In this document: in pieces, positions 8,757 through 17,244 of the stretch | How the letters are laid out: each line of letters begins with the position of its first letter | How positions within the stretch are numbered: the stretch's first letter is position 1 | Source: Aphanothece saxicola GSE-SYN-MK-01-06B | GTDB taxonomy: Bacteria > Cyanobacteriota > Cyanobacteriia > PCC-6307 > Cyanobiaceae | Reading direction: 5' to 3' | DNA: 64,000 nucleotides | Assembly: GCA_019359745.1 (NCBI GenBank) | Contig: JAHHGT010000005.1 | Span: 62,001-126,000, forward strand | Made by a program: the position numbers and the translations under genes | The notes under the pieces: generated by a model | The model's database searches: none | What the model was told of the DNA's origin: nothing | What the model saw: the letters and a program-made list of their open reading frames with translations, nothing else

Positions 8757-9458
8757 ATGCGAGTGTCGCCACGCCTCACCACAGCCGCCGCCCTCTCGAC
8801 CTTGGCTGTCAGCCTGCTGGCGTTGCCGCTGATCGCGGTGAGCCTTCTGCCTCGCCTGGGCGCCTCCAGCGCCGTGGCCGCCAGCCTGCCCGATCCGGCC
8901 ACCGGGCTCACCCTGGCGGCCGGCCCCCGTGCCACGGCGGTGCTGGCAGGGGGGTGCTTCTGGGGCATGGAAGCGGTGTTCGAGCACGTCAAAGGCGTCA
9001 CCGAGGTGGTGACCGGCTACACCGGCGGCAGCCCGGCCACCGCCGCCTACGAGCGGGTGAGTGGCGGCGACACCGGCCACGCCGAGGGCATCCGCATCAC
9101 CTACGACCCGGCCCGGGTGAGCTACGGCCAGCTGCTGAAGGTTTTCTTCTCCGTCGCCCACGACCCCACCGAGCGGAACCGCCAGGGTCCGGATGTGGGC
9201 TCCCAGTACCGCTCGGCGATCTTCCCCACCGACCCGGAGCAGCGCCGGGTGGCCGTGGCCTACATCGCCCAGCTGAACCGCTCCAGTGCACTGCCGCGGC
9301 CGATCGCCACCACCGTGGAGGACTGGCGGGGCTTCACCCCCGCCGAGGCTTACCACCAGGACTTCGTCGCCCGCCACCCGTCCCACCCCTACGTCGTGAT
9401 CCACGATCAGCCGAAGGTGACCCGGTTGAAGACGCAGTTTCCTGACCTGTCCCGTTAG
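8757..9458 (+). CDS. msrA: Peptide-methionine (S)-S-oxide reductase MsrA, exported
   Basis: Reduces the S-epimer of methionine sulfoxide in oxidised proteins using thioredoxin-type reductants. 233 residues from ATG 8757; an in-frame GTG at 8715 would add 14 residues ahead of the signal. The catalytic GCFWG is at 66-70 (Cys67), followed by the family stretches GYTGG, GHAEGI and DPTERNRQGPDVGSQYRS. An N-terminal hydrophobic segment (about 9-33) indicates export or anchoring, so this copy probably protects periplasmic or thylakoid-lumen proteins. It has no fused MsrB domain. Confidence 0.93.
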   Translation: MRVSPRLTTAAALSTLAVSLLALPLIAVSLLPRLGASSAVAASLPDPATGLTLAAGPRATAVLAGGCFWGMEAVFEHVKGVTEVVTGYTGGSPATAAYERVSGGDTGHAEGIRITYDPARVSYGQLLKVFFSVAHDPTERNRQGPDVGSQYRSAIFPTDPEQRRVAVAYIAQLNRSSALPRPIATTVEDWRGFTPAEAYHQDFVARHPSHPYVVIHDQPKVTRLKTQFPDLSR

Positions 9459-9472
9459 GGGTGCGTGTGCCC

Positions 9473-10114
9473 TCAGCGCAGATGGTCGAGGGCGCCGCGG
9501 CCGTGCAGATCGGCCAGGGCGTCGTAACCGCCGATGGGCTCGCCATCGATGAACACCTGGGGCATGGCGCTGAGGCCACTGCGTTCGGCGACCTCCTGTC
9601 GGGCACCCTGGTCATCGGCGAGCTGCACCAGGTGGGGAATGCCGAGGGTGCGCAGCATGCGCAGGGCCCGGGCTGAAAAGGGGCAGCCGCTGAGCACGGC
9701 GATCTCCACCCGCGGCTGGGTTGGGGCGGCCGCCAGGGTCGCTGGCTCCTGGGGCACAGCCGTGGGCAGGAAGCCCACCAGCAGGTCGGCGCCCCTGAGC
9801 ACCAGGCTGCCGTGCTCGAGGTGGCCGCCCCACACCTGGCACTCGCCATCGGACAGGCTCAGGTGCAGGTGCACCCCCTGGGGGGCCACCGTGCCCTGCA
9901 GGGTGATGATCTCCAGGTGCCCCTGAAGCACGGTGGGCTCGGCCTGGCCCGGGCACTGGAAGGCTGCCTGGGAGAGGTCGCCCACCACCCCCAGCACGAA
10001 GCCGGAGGCACCGGCCTGGGTCCCCAGCTGCTCAAGGCTGGCACGCAGATCAGTGCCCGGGCCGAGATGCAACGGCAGGGGATGCATGGCGGGAGCAGGC
10101 GGCGAGGGGGTCAA
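9473..10114 (-). CDS. PPC/DUF296 domain fused to a monothiol glutaredoxin
   Basis: 213 residues in two parts. Residues about 12-115 form a PPC (DUF296) domain, known from plant AT-hook proteins and bacterial stand-alone proteins, ending in HLHLSLSDG and GGHL. Residues about 135-213 form a glutaredoxin fold with the active site SGCPFSAR (single Cys144), the cis-Pro stretch AMPQVFIDG and GG at 195-196. The site CPFS is monothiol-like. The gene overlaps the upstream unknown gene by 4 bp, so it belongs to the operon starting with the MscS channel gene. Role unknown; redox control of a PPC domain is an inference from the fusion. Confidence 0.85.
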   Translation of the reverse strand: MTPSPPAPAMHPLPLHLGPGTDLRASLEQLGTQAGASGFVLGVVGDLSQAAFQCPGQAEPTVLQGHLEIITLQGTVAPQGVHLHLSLSDGECQVWGGHLEHGSLVLRGADLLVGFLPTAVPQEPATLAAAPTQPRVEIAVLSGCPFSARALRMLRTLGIPHLVQLADDQGARQEVAERSGLSAMPQVFIDGEPIGGYDALADLHGRGALDHLR

Positions 10115-10680
10115 GGTAAGTCCCGGCCCGCCGGCGCCAGCGGCCCGAACCGACAGCGCAGCAGCGCCAGGGCCTCATCGGGCAGACCCAGGAAGCGGTC
10201 GAGCCAGGGATCGCCACTGGGGGCGATGGTGGCCACACCCACCAGCTGCGCCTGGCCATCGCCACTGAGGGGCTGGCCCGTGGCCTGGTGGCGGCGACCC
10301 TGCACGGGGCCGGTGCTGAGCATCGTGTCGACGATCAGATCCGGGGCCCGATAGAGCCCGCCGATGGCGAAGCGGAAGCGGGCGCAGAACCGCAGCGCCA
10401 TCGCGCCGGTGGCGCCATCGAGGCGGCCCTCGAGCTGCTGGGGGTGGATCGTGATCGCCAGCCCCGGGGGCAACGGCAGGCCCAGGAACCGGGTGGTGCG
10501 CCAGTTGAGCGGGGGGATGGTCAACGCATCGGAGTCGAAACGGAGCCGCTGCGAACCGGTGCTGTCCCCGTCGCCAAGCCGCCCCACGCCCCCGCCACCA
10601 CGGGCGTCATACCGGAAGCGGGGATAGGCACCGATCACCAGGCCGCATCCCACCAGGGTCTGGAGCGTCAGCTCAGCCAT
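10111..10680 (-). CDS. Conserved hypothetical protein
   Basis: 189 residues from ATG 10680, which overlaps the end of the MscS channel gene by 8 bp; its own stop overlaps the PPC-glutaredoxin start by 4 bp, giving a tight operon. The sequence has amphipathic beta-rich stretches (LRFDSDALTIPPLNW; ALRFCARFRFAIGGLYRAPDLIVDT) and a C-terminal GDPWLDRFLGLP element, but no family I can name. No signal peptide or membrane segment. The protein is probably real, because overlap and codon bias fit its neighbours. Confidence 0.75.
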   Translation of the reverse strand: MAELTLQTLVGCGLVIGAYPRFRYDARGGGGVGRLGDGDSTGSQRLRFDSDALTIPPLNWRTTRFLGLPLPPGLAITIHPQQLEGRLDGATGAMALRFCARFRFAIGGLYRAPDLIVDTMLSTGPVQGRRHQATGQPLSGDGQAQLVGVATIAPSGDPWLDRFLGLPDEALALLRCRFGPLAPAGRDLP

Positions 10681-12874
10681 TGATCTGGAACTCCGCCTGG
10701 GTGGGGTAGGGGATCTCGATCCCCTCGGCGGCGAACAGGGCCAGCAGGGCCCGGTTGAGGCGGGCCACCTCATCCTTGAACGCCGCATAGGTGGGCTGGG
10801 AGGAGCGGTAGTCGTAGGTGAAGTCGTAGCTGAAGTCGCTGATGGCCATCAGGCGACAGGCCCGGAAGGCGGCCAGGGGTTCGGCATCAAACAGGGAGGC
10901 GATCAGTTCCGGGATGCGCTGCAGCTGCTCCGCAGTGGTGTCGTAGGCCACGCCGATCACCATGCGGGAGCGGATCACCTGATCGAGGATCTGCCGCAAC
11001 CGCAGCAGGACCGCTTCCCGCAGGGTGAGGTAATCGATCCAGTTGGGGGCGTGTATCTGCCCGCAGCAGCGCAACAACAGCTCCCGATCCGCGGTGGCCT
11101 GGTCGAGAAACACCTGGGCGGCGGACAGACCCGGCAGCTCGGTGAGATGCAAGCGGCCGTAATGCACCAGGTCGTCCAGCTGGTCGGGGGTGAGATCGGC
11201 CGGCAGGGGCAGGTGCAACTCGAAGACATGCAGCACCGCATCCTGCGCCTGATTCGACCGCAGGGAATAGTTGACGATCGTCTCCTCATCGACGACCGAA
11301 TTGGGGATCGTGACGCGACTTTCATGGGTCTGCAGCTCCAGGGAGCGCAGGCCGATCTTGGTGACGTAGCCCAGATTGCTGCCGATGCGGCAGAACTCCC
11401 CCACCCGAAGGGGACGGTCGGTCTGGATCGACAGACCGGCGAACAGGTTGCCCAGCAGCTTCGAGGCCCCGAGGCCGATGGCCAGGCCGGGCACGGCGGA
11501 AAAGGCCAGCACGGTGGAGCCCGGCAAGCCCAGCAGGATCAGCAGCCGGTACATCAGGGAGACGCCGATGATGGCCCCCAGCACCCGGCAGACCGGCATC
11601 ACCAGATTGCTGACGCGGCTCAACTGCAGGGCGTTGCGCCGGCCGCGCAGAATCGTGACCCATTCCGCCAGGCTGCGGCCGAGGGCCTCCATCAGGAAGA
11701 AACTGAACAACCCCGCCCAGCAGAAATAGAGCGTGTAGAGCAGGTACATCAACACCTGCAGGGGCAGGCCGGTGACGTTGACGTAGTGATCGAGCAGCAG
11801 TTCCACCAGCCGGGTGATGGGCAGGGCCACCCCCGCCAGCAGCACCCGATGCCAGGCGATGTTGTCGACGCGCCAGATCTCCATGGGGGTGAGAGGTTGG
11901 CTGGCGGCCCGTTTGGTCATCCGATAGCTGGCCAGCAGGGCCAGCACCAGCCGGAACTGAACGAACGCGAAGGCCGCCATCATCAGCAGGCCCAGGACGA
12001 TCTGGAACAGGGTCTGGTCCCAGAGGTGGGCCTCCAGCACGTTGCGGCGGAAGCCCGCGGGGATGCTCAGATACCACTTGGGCGGCAGGATATGGCCGGG
12101 CCTGAGACTGAAGGCGTCATAGATCGCTGGCGTGAGCAGGCTGGAGGCACCGGCGGCAGGCGCCCGCTGGTTCTTGATCTCCTCGTAGAGTCCGGGGATC
12201 TGGGCCACCGTGAAGGCGGAGAATCTGTAGCCGCGATCACGGCCCCCTTCCGTGCCCTCATCCGTCAGGGTGATGGAGGTGCCCGGGATGGTCCAGCTGG
12301 AACTGGGGTTCACCCGTCCCTCGTTCAAGGCCTTCATCCCGGCCGTATCAGGAATCTCGAAAGGCTTGCGGCTGTGGGTGAAGACGTAATCGAGAATCAC
12401 CTTGAGCTTGAGGGCATATTCATCGGCGAAATCCGCCCGGATGCTCTGGGGGATCTCCGACACATCGAGGGCCTTCACCGCCTCCTCGAAGTAGCTGTTG
12501 ATCAGCGCCAGTTCGTTGCGAACGGCGCTGGACCAGAACAGCCCTGGCGTGGCGGCAGTCTTGGCCTCGATCCGGGCGATGTCCCGGCTCACCTGGGCCA
12601 TCACCACGTAGAAGTTGAGCAGGGTGGCCCGCGGGCTGTCCCCCACCACCTGGTTGAGGGGTGCGTCCGTCCATTGCTGCTTCAGCTCCAGCAGCTGGCC
12701 ATGGAAGGGTTGGCTCTCCAGGGGCACGTAGGTGTTGAGGCCCGTGGAGAACGGCGGAGGCACCTGAGCAGCTGACAGCGCCGCCGTTGACAGGCCCATC
12801 AGCGGCAGCAGACAGGCGGTCAGGAAGGCCAGCAGCAGACGGATCGGACGGGGCACCCGGAAGCCACGGCACAT
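10673..12874 (-). CDS. MscS-family mechanosensitive ion channel, large form
   Basis: 733 residues. An N-terminal signal-like segment (about 10-35) and a periplasmic region (to about 270) are followed by several membrane spans. The MscS core with LAFSAVPGLAIGLGASKLLG pore-helix pattern and the beta domain GEFCRIGSNLGYVTKIGLRS lies about 440-540, then a C-terminal cytosolic region. MscS-type channels release solutes on hypo-osmotic shock; the large periplasmic extension resembles bigger relatives. First gene of a three-gene minus-strand unit with the conserved hypothetical and the PPC-glutaredoxin gene. Confidence 0.9.
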   Translation of the reverse strand: MCRGFRVPRPIRLLLAFLTACLLPLMGLSTAALSAAQVPPPFSTGLNTYVPLESQPFHGQLLELKQQWTDAPLNQVVGDSPRATLLNFYVVMAQVSRDIARIEAKTAATPGLFWSSAVRNELALINSYFEEAVKALDVSEIPQSIRADFADEYALKLKVILDYVFTHSRKPFEIPDTAGMKALNEGRVNPSSSWTIPGTSITLTDEGTEGGRDRGYRFSAFTVAQIPGLYEEIKNQRAPAAGASSLLTPAIYDAFSLRPGHILPPKWYLSIPAGFRRNVLEAHLWDQTLFQIVLGLLMMAAFAFVQFRLVLALLASYRMTKRAASQPLTPMEIWRVDNIAWHRVLLAGVALPITRLVELLLDHYVNVTGLPLQVLMYLLYTLYFCWAGLFSFFLMEALGRSLAEWVTILRGRRNALQLSRVSNLVMPVCRVLGAIIGVSLMYRLLILLGLPGSTVLAFSAVPGLAIGLGASKLLGNLFAGLSIQTDRPLRVGEFCRIGSNLGYVTKIGLRSLELQTHESRVTIPNSVVDEETIVNYSLRSNQAQDAVLHVFELHLPLPADLTPDQLDDLVHYGRLHLTELPGLSAAQVFLDQATADRELLLRCCGQIHAPNWIDYLTLREAVLLRLRQILDQVIRSRMVIGVAYDTTAEQLQRIPELIASLFDAEPLAAFRACRLMAISDFSYDFTYDYRSSQPTYAAFKDEVARLNRALLALFAAEGIEIPYPTQAEFQING

Positions 12875-12892
12875 GTCCCGAATGATGGCGGC

Positions 12893-13711
12893 TCAGCCGG
12901 CCGGCAGCACCTGGCGGTAGCCGTTCGCCTCACACACCCGCAGGGGAGTGGCGAACAGGGCGCTGAGGGGGGCGTCCCGCAGCAGGGCCTCCGTGGGGCC
13001 GTCGCCCACCACCTTCCCCTCCCGCAGCAGCACACAACGGCGAATCTCGGGAAGGATCGCCTCGATCTGGTGGGTCACCAGCAGCAGGGTGGTGCCGCTG
13101 CGGGCCAGGTCGCGCAGGATCGCCAGCAACTGGTGTTTCGCCTTCAGATCAAGCCCGTTGGTGGGTTCATCCAGCACCAGCACTTCGGGGCTGTGCACCA
13201 GGGCCCGGGCCAGCAGCAGGCGGCGCCGCTGGCCCTCGGAGAGCTGGCCATAGGGGCGCTCCGCCAGCGCGGCCAGCCCCAGCTGCTCCATCAGCGCCGC
13301 CACGCGCTGGCGCTGAGCCTCGGTGGCCACCTGGCTGCGACCGATCCCCACCGAGCCGAAGAACCCGGAGAGCACCACATCGGCGGCGGCCACCCTGCCG
13401 ACGTAGGCGGCCTGCAGGTCCTGGGACACCAGGCCGATGCGGCCGCGCAGCTCCCAGAGATTCACCGTTTCACTGCCGAAGATCCGCAGGAAGGAGCCGG
13501 GCTTCACCACGGGATAGAGCTCGCGGCTGAGCAGCTTCACCAGCGAGCTCTTGCCGGAACCGTTGGGACCCAGCACCACGGTGTCCTCGCCGCGGTGCAG
13601 CTGCAGGCAGAGATCCTCGAACACCTTGCGGGGGCCCAGCCAGGCCTCGACGGCCTGCAGCTCCAGGTAGGGGGGGGCACCAGCAGCTGGTGGCGCAGGA
13701 GCTTCGATCAC
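12893..13711 (-). CDS. ABC transporter ATP-binding protein
   Basis: 272-residue ATPase. Walker A LGPNGSGKSS at 47-56, signature LSEGQRRR at 157-164, Walker B VLVLDEPTNGLD at 177-188 and switch His in LLLVTHQ. It resembles ModF/YbbA-like stand-alone cytosolic ABC ATPases; no permease gene is adjacent, so the transported substrate or even a transport role is unknown. Its ATG overlaps the stop of the upstream RimK-type gene by 4 bp, implying translational coupling. Confidence 0.9.
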   Translation of the reverse strand: MIEAPAPPAAGAPPYLELQAVEAWLGPRKVFEDLCLQLHRGEDTVVLGPNGSGKSSLVKLLSRELYPVVKPGSFLRIFGSETVNLWELRGRIGLVSQDLQAAYVGRVAAADVVLSGFFGSVGIGRSQVATEAQRQRVAALMEQLGLAALAERPYGQLSEGQRRRLLLARALVHSPEVLVLDEPTNGLDLKAKHQLLAILRDLARSGTTLLLVTHQIEAILPEIRRCVLLREGKVVGDGPTEALLRDAPLSALFATPLRVCEANGYRQVLPAG

Positions 13712-15123
13712 GACCTCACGTCGGCGAAGGCTTCCTGGCCGGCGGGACGGCCCCAGCCGAGCTTGCGCTCCAGTTTCTGGATCATCTTGCCGGCCAGGTC
13801 CAGGCCGGTGGCCGCTTCGATCCCCTCGAGCCCGGGGCTGGAATTCACCTCCAGCAGCAGGGGCCCGCGGTGGGAGCGGAGGATGTCGACGCCGGCCACA
13901 TCGAGCCCCAGGGCCTTGCAGGCCTTGATGGCCATCTGTTTTTCGGGGGCATCGAGCTGCACGGTCCGGGCCGATCCCCCCTGGTGCAGGTTGGCCCGGA
14001 ACTCGCCTTCGGCGGCCCGGCGCTCAATGGCAGCCACCACCTTGCCGCCGACCACGAAGCAGCGCAGATCCGTGCCCCCGGCCTCCTTGATGAACTCCTG
14101 CACCAGCAGGTTGGCGTCGAGGCTCTGCAGGGCATTGATGACGCTTTCGGCCGCCTTCTGGGTTTCGGCCAGGACGACGCCCTTGCCCTGGGCGCCCTCG
14201 AGCAACTTCACGATCAGGGGGGCGCCGCCCACCATGCGGATCAGGTCCACGGTGTCGAGCGGGGAATCGGCGAATCCCGTGACCGGGGTGTTGAGCCCGG
14301 CGCGCACGAACTCCTGGGAGGCGAAGAGCTTGTCGCGGGAGACGGTGATGGCGTGGGCGCTGTTGAGGGACGGCACCCCCATCGATTCGAACTGCCGCGT
14401 CACGGCGCAGCCGTAAAAGGTGACGCTGGGGCGGATGCGCGGGATGACGGCGTCCACCGTGCCAAGCACGTCGCCGCCGCGGTAGTGGACCTCCGGGTTG
14501 CGGGGGTCCAGGCGGATGTAGCACTGGCGGATGTTGAGGAACTGCATGTGATGGCCCCGTTCCTCGCCGGCCTCGATCAGGCGACGGTTGCTGTAGAGGT
14601 CGGGGTTACTGGCCAGCAGCACGATCCGCAGGCCGTCGTCGCGCTTGCGGACATGGGAATAGAGGGCGCGGCTCTCCTCGGCGCTGAGGCTGCGCAGGTG
14701 GTGACTGCCCTCCGGGTCCACCAGGATCCGGCCCACCATGGCCTGGCGGCCGAGCAGCATCCGGTAGCCCATGGCATCACGGTTGGCGAGCGTGAGTTCC
14801 ACCTCCCAGCTCTGCTCACCGAGCACCAGGCGCTCCCGGATCACGTAGCGGCTCTCCGGGACGCCGCTGGTGTTGCGCACGTCCCGCTTGGCCACCACGG
14901 GGGCCTCGTGGCGCACCACCACCACCCGATCCCCCTGGAGCGGGTGCACCTCGAAGCTCACCCAGGGCTGGCCATCGCGGTCGAAGGCCACGATGTTGGT
15001 GGCATGGAGGGCGGAGGTGGCCGCTCCGGAATCGACGCGGGCCTTGATCGCCGGCAGCCCGGCGTCCGGGAAGCTGCACCACTCCTCGCTGCCCACGATG
15101 ATCTTGCCGTCGAAGCTGTCCAT
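13708..15123 (-). CDS. rimK: Retropepsin-like (RimB-type) domain fused to RimK-type ATP-grasp ligase
   Basis: 471 residues. Residues about 5-150 form a pepsin-like domain with the active-site pattern DSGAATSALH at 31-40 (Asp31) and the later MLLGR strand, as in the RimB/ATP-dependent zinc protease family (DUF785). Residues about 165-455 form a RimK ligase with SNPDLYSNRRLIEAGE at the start, ATP-grasp elements KLLEGAQGKGVVLAE and the metal-binding end DILRSHRGPLLLEVNSSPG. RimK adds glutamates to a protein C-terminus (ribosomal protein S6 in E. coli), and RimB trims them. Fusion puts both activities in one chain. Co-transcribed with the downstream ABC ATPase. Confidence 0.88.
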   Translation of the reverse strand: MDSFDGKIIVGSEEWCSFPDAGLPAIKARVDSGAATSALHATNIVAFDRDGQPWVSFEVHPLQGDRVVVVRHEAPVVAKRDVRNTSGVPESRYVIRERLVLGEQSWEVELTLANRDAMGYRMLLGRQAMVGRILVDPEGSHHLRSLSAEESRALYSHVRKRDDGLRIVLLASNPDLYSNRRLIEAGEERGHHMQFLNIRQCYIRLDPRNPEVHYRGGDVLGTVDAVIPRIRPSVTFYGCAVTRQFESMGVPSLNSAHAITVSRDKLFASQEFVRAGLNTPVTGFADSPLDTVDLIRMVGGAPLIVKLLEGAQGKGVVLAETQKAAESVINALQSLDANLLVQEFIKEAGGTDLRCFVVGGKVVAAIERRAAEGEFRANLHQGGSARTVQLDAPEKQMAIKACKALGLDVAGVDILRSHRGPLLLEVNSSPGLEGIEAATGLDLAGKMIQKLERKLGWGRPAGQEAFADVRS

Positions 15124-15214
15124 GGATCCGGCTCAAGTGGCGTGGGCGAGCCCACGAACCGCCATGCTCGCCGGACTGGTTGCCCTTGTCATCCGGGCAT
15201 GACGGCGGCGGTGT

Positions 15215-16198
15215 TCAGCGGTTGTCGACGGGATCTGGGGAGAGCTGGCGGAGCAGTTGATCGAACTTCTCCCGCTTGTTGAGGGTGGTGCCGTAATCGC
15301 CGAACAGAATATTGAGCGGCGGCATCGTTCTGGACCCCGTGGCACAGGCATGGCGGTGCTGGAACACGAAGCGCGGCCAATGCGTGACCACTGGCGAAGA
15401 AGGGTCCAGGTTGTGCTTGGCCGCCATGTGCTCGACGCTCTTTCTGACCCAGTCACTGGACCAGCGCAGCTGGAAGAACGGCAGGTCGGAGGGAAGCAAC
15501 TGTTCGGGGGAAGGGGGGATGTAACTCACCTGGCTGGCAGGCTCAAAAAACATGGAACCTCCGGTGCTGGAGACGGAGATCGAGAAATCCGTCTCTTCGG
15601 CCATGCTCAGCAACTTCTCGTCCAGGGGGCCGTTCTGGGCGAAGAAATCGGCCCGAACCAGAACACAGTGGAACTCATTCAGTTCGGTGGGACCCGCCAC
15701 CAGGGGCTTGTTCACCTTGGCCAGGGGCAGATGGTTCCAGGGGCGCCGCTCGGTCAGCCAGCGGCGGCCCTGCTCCATCGACTTCCAGACGAGCTCACCA
15801 CCAGCATGATGAACGACGCTGAAGGCTTCGTCTTCGAACGTCAGCGGGCAGACAGCGGTGCAGCCGTGCAGGTCGGCGCAGGCGACCAGCGCCTGAAGCC
15901 AGCCGCGGCTGACGATGACATCGTTATCAACGAAGACAAGATATTTTGTCTTGACGAAGGGAAGTGCCAGGTTGCGGGCGGTGTTGGGTGAGAGATAGTA
16001 CTCGGTGCGAATCAGCTGGAAATTCCTTTCTTCGGCTTGAGCCTGAAGTGCCCTGCCCAGATCGGGGGGAGAGTTGCCATCGATGTAAATCAGCTCGAAT
16101 GGAACGTCCGTGTTCTCAACGATCGAATCCAGTGATCTCAGTGCGTAACCGAATCGTTCGCGAGGTACGACCACCACCGTGACGTTGCTCTGGACCAT
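15215..16198 (-). CDS. Family 2 glycosyltransferase
   Basis: 327 residues from ATG 16198. The N-terminal GT-A nucleotide-binding fold reads VTVVVVPRERF, then ELIYIDGNSPP and the DXD-like VFVDNDVIVSRGWL near residue 100. These are features of GT2 enzymes that transfer sugars from nucleotide sugars to glycans or lipids at the cytoplasmic face. The frame extends 30 residues further upstream but would overlap the divergent gene, and the hydrophobic strand after the chosen ATG is the natural beginning. No membrane segment. Acceptor unknown. Confidence 0.85.
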   Translation of the reverse strand: MVQSNVTVVVVPRERFGYALRSLDSIVENTDVPFELIYIDGNSPPDLGRALQAQAEERNFQLIRTEYYLSPNTARNLALPFVKTKYLVFVDNDVIVSRGWLQALVACADLHGCTAVCPLTFEDEAFSVVHHAGGELVWKSMEQGRRWLTERRPWNHLPLAKVNKPLVAGPTELNEFHCVLVRADFFAQNGPLDEKLLSMAEETDFSISVSSTGGSMFFEPASQVSYIPPSPEQLLPSDLPFFQLRWSSDWVRKSVEHMAAKHNLDPSSPVVTHWPRFVFQHRHACATGSRTMPPLNILFGDYGTTLNKREKFDQLLRQLSPDPVDNR

Positions 16199-16280
16199 GG
16201 TGACGGAACGCTCTTGACAACTTTTACACCAATCGGCTGGGAGTTGTCGGTTCAGGCAGGCTGGGGGCTGTGTGCGGGCG

Positions 16281-16676
16281 ATGGTCATGGCGGAGGCTCC
16301 CTATCTGGTGGCGCTGGCCCTGCTGGAGCAGGAGGGGAAGCGGGCCCTGCCCCTGAACGGCAAGTCGTTGGCCGCGGCGGCGGCCGAAGCGGCGGACCCC
16401 GGCGACGACGGCCGCACCCTGGTGCTGGAACTGCTGCTGCGCCTGTGGCAGCGCAGTGAGGAAGGCGCCCTGCGGCGGGCGGCCGGGGACGGCAGCCTGG
16501 TGCTGGTGGAGCTGCCGCTGGAGGCCCTGCAGGAGCAGTTGCCGCGGCTGAAGGCGCGCTGGGTCGGCGGCGGTGCCACCGCCGATTTCCATTCCGGGCT
16601 GGCCGCCCTGGCGATCCGGGGCTGGCGTGTGGCGATCGCCCGTTATGAGCCGGTGCGATTCACCGCCTGGCCGTGA
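16281..16676 (+). CDS. Conserved hypothetical protein
   Basis: 131 residues, Ala/Leu/Glu-rich, mixed helix and strand. ATG codons at 16281 and 16287 are possible starts; a GTG at 16272 is also in frame. No domain recognised. It is divergent from the glycosyltransferase and its 3' end overlaps the convergent HEXXH gene by 34 bp. Codon bias fits the genome, so it is likely a real cyanobacterial gene of unknown role. Confidence 0.65.
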   Translation: MVMAEAPYLVALALLEQEGKRALPLNGKSLAAAAAEAADPGDDGRTLVLELLLRLWQRSEEGALRRAAGDGSLVLVELPLEALQEQLPRLKARWVGGGATADFHSGLAALAIRGWRVAIARYEPVRFTAWP

Positions 16677-17161
16677 GGCGCGCCCTGCGGCGGGGCCGGA
16701 GCTGGTGGGGGGACGGGTGCAGGGCAAAGCTCGTCCATGAGGCGGAAATAGGACACGGGATCCCGGCGGGCCATGACCCGGGCTTCCGCTTCCCGCTGCC
16801 AGCGGCCGTCGCCGTAGAGCCGGGCCAGGTCACGCTGGTCGCGCCGGCTCAGGCCCCGGCGCAGCTCCTCCTCGCCCAGGTGGAGCCGTCCCCGCAGACA
16901 GCGGGACTGGACCGCGTGCCAGCCCTCGTGCAGCAGGGTGTCGTTGAGGTTGCCGCGGGGGCAGACCACGATCCGCCGGCTCTCACGCAGATAAAGCCCG
17001 TAGAGACCGCGCTCGGCGCAGCGGGGATGGCTGCCGAGCACGCGGAAGCCACGCTGCTCGAAGGCCTCCACCAGCCGCTGGTACGGCCAATTGTCCGCGC
17101 GGGCCGGGGGCATGACCAGCGCCAGCACCAGGGCAACGGCAGCGGGCTTCACCCAGGCCAT
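16643..17161 (-). CDS. Secreted protein with HEXXH motif, putative metallopeptidase-like
   Basis: 172 residues from ATG 17161. A clear signal peptide (AAVALVLALVMPPARA, about 7-22) is followed by a compact domain containing LLHEGWHAVQ at 76-85, where HEGWH fits the HEXXH zinc-binding pattern. Cysteines at about 48, 67 and 88 could form disulfides. The tail is Pro-rich. The third zinc ligand is not obvious, so peptidase activity is only a suggestion. The frame upstream of the chosen start lacks a signal-like composition. Confidence 0.75.
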   Translation of the reverse strand: MAWVKPAAVALVLALVMPPARADNWPYQRLVEAFEQRGFRVLGSHPRCAERGLYGLYLRESRRIVVCPRGNLNDTLLHEGWHAVQSRCLRGRLHLGEEELRRGLSRRDQRDLARLYGDGRWQREAEARVMARRDPVSYFRLMDELCPAPVPPPAPAPPQGAPHGQAVNRTGS

Positions 17162-17244
17162 GGAGGCGGAGACGGGCACGGGAGGGGCTTGAACGTAAGG
17201 CGGCGACACAGCAGTCTGGTGAGCTGTCCCAAGGCGCTCGGGCC

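Noticed and set aside
11051..12775. 574-codon open frame antisense to the MscS gene
   Set aside because: Composition (Gln/Gly/His-rich, no hydrophobic core) is that of a shadow frame; the opposite strand carries a clear MscS protein.
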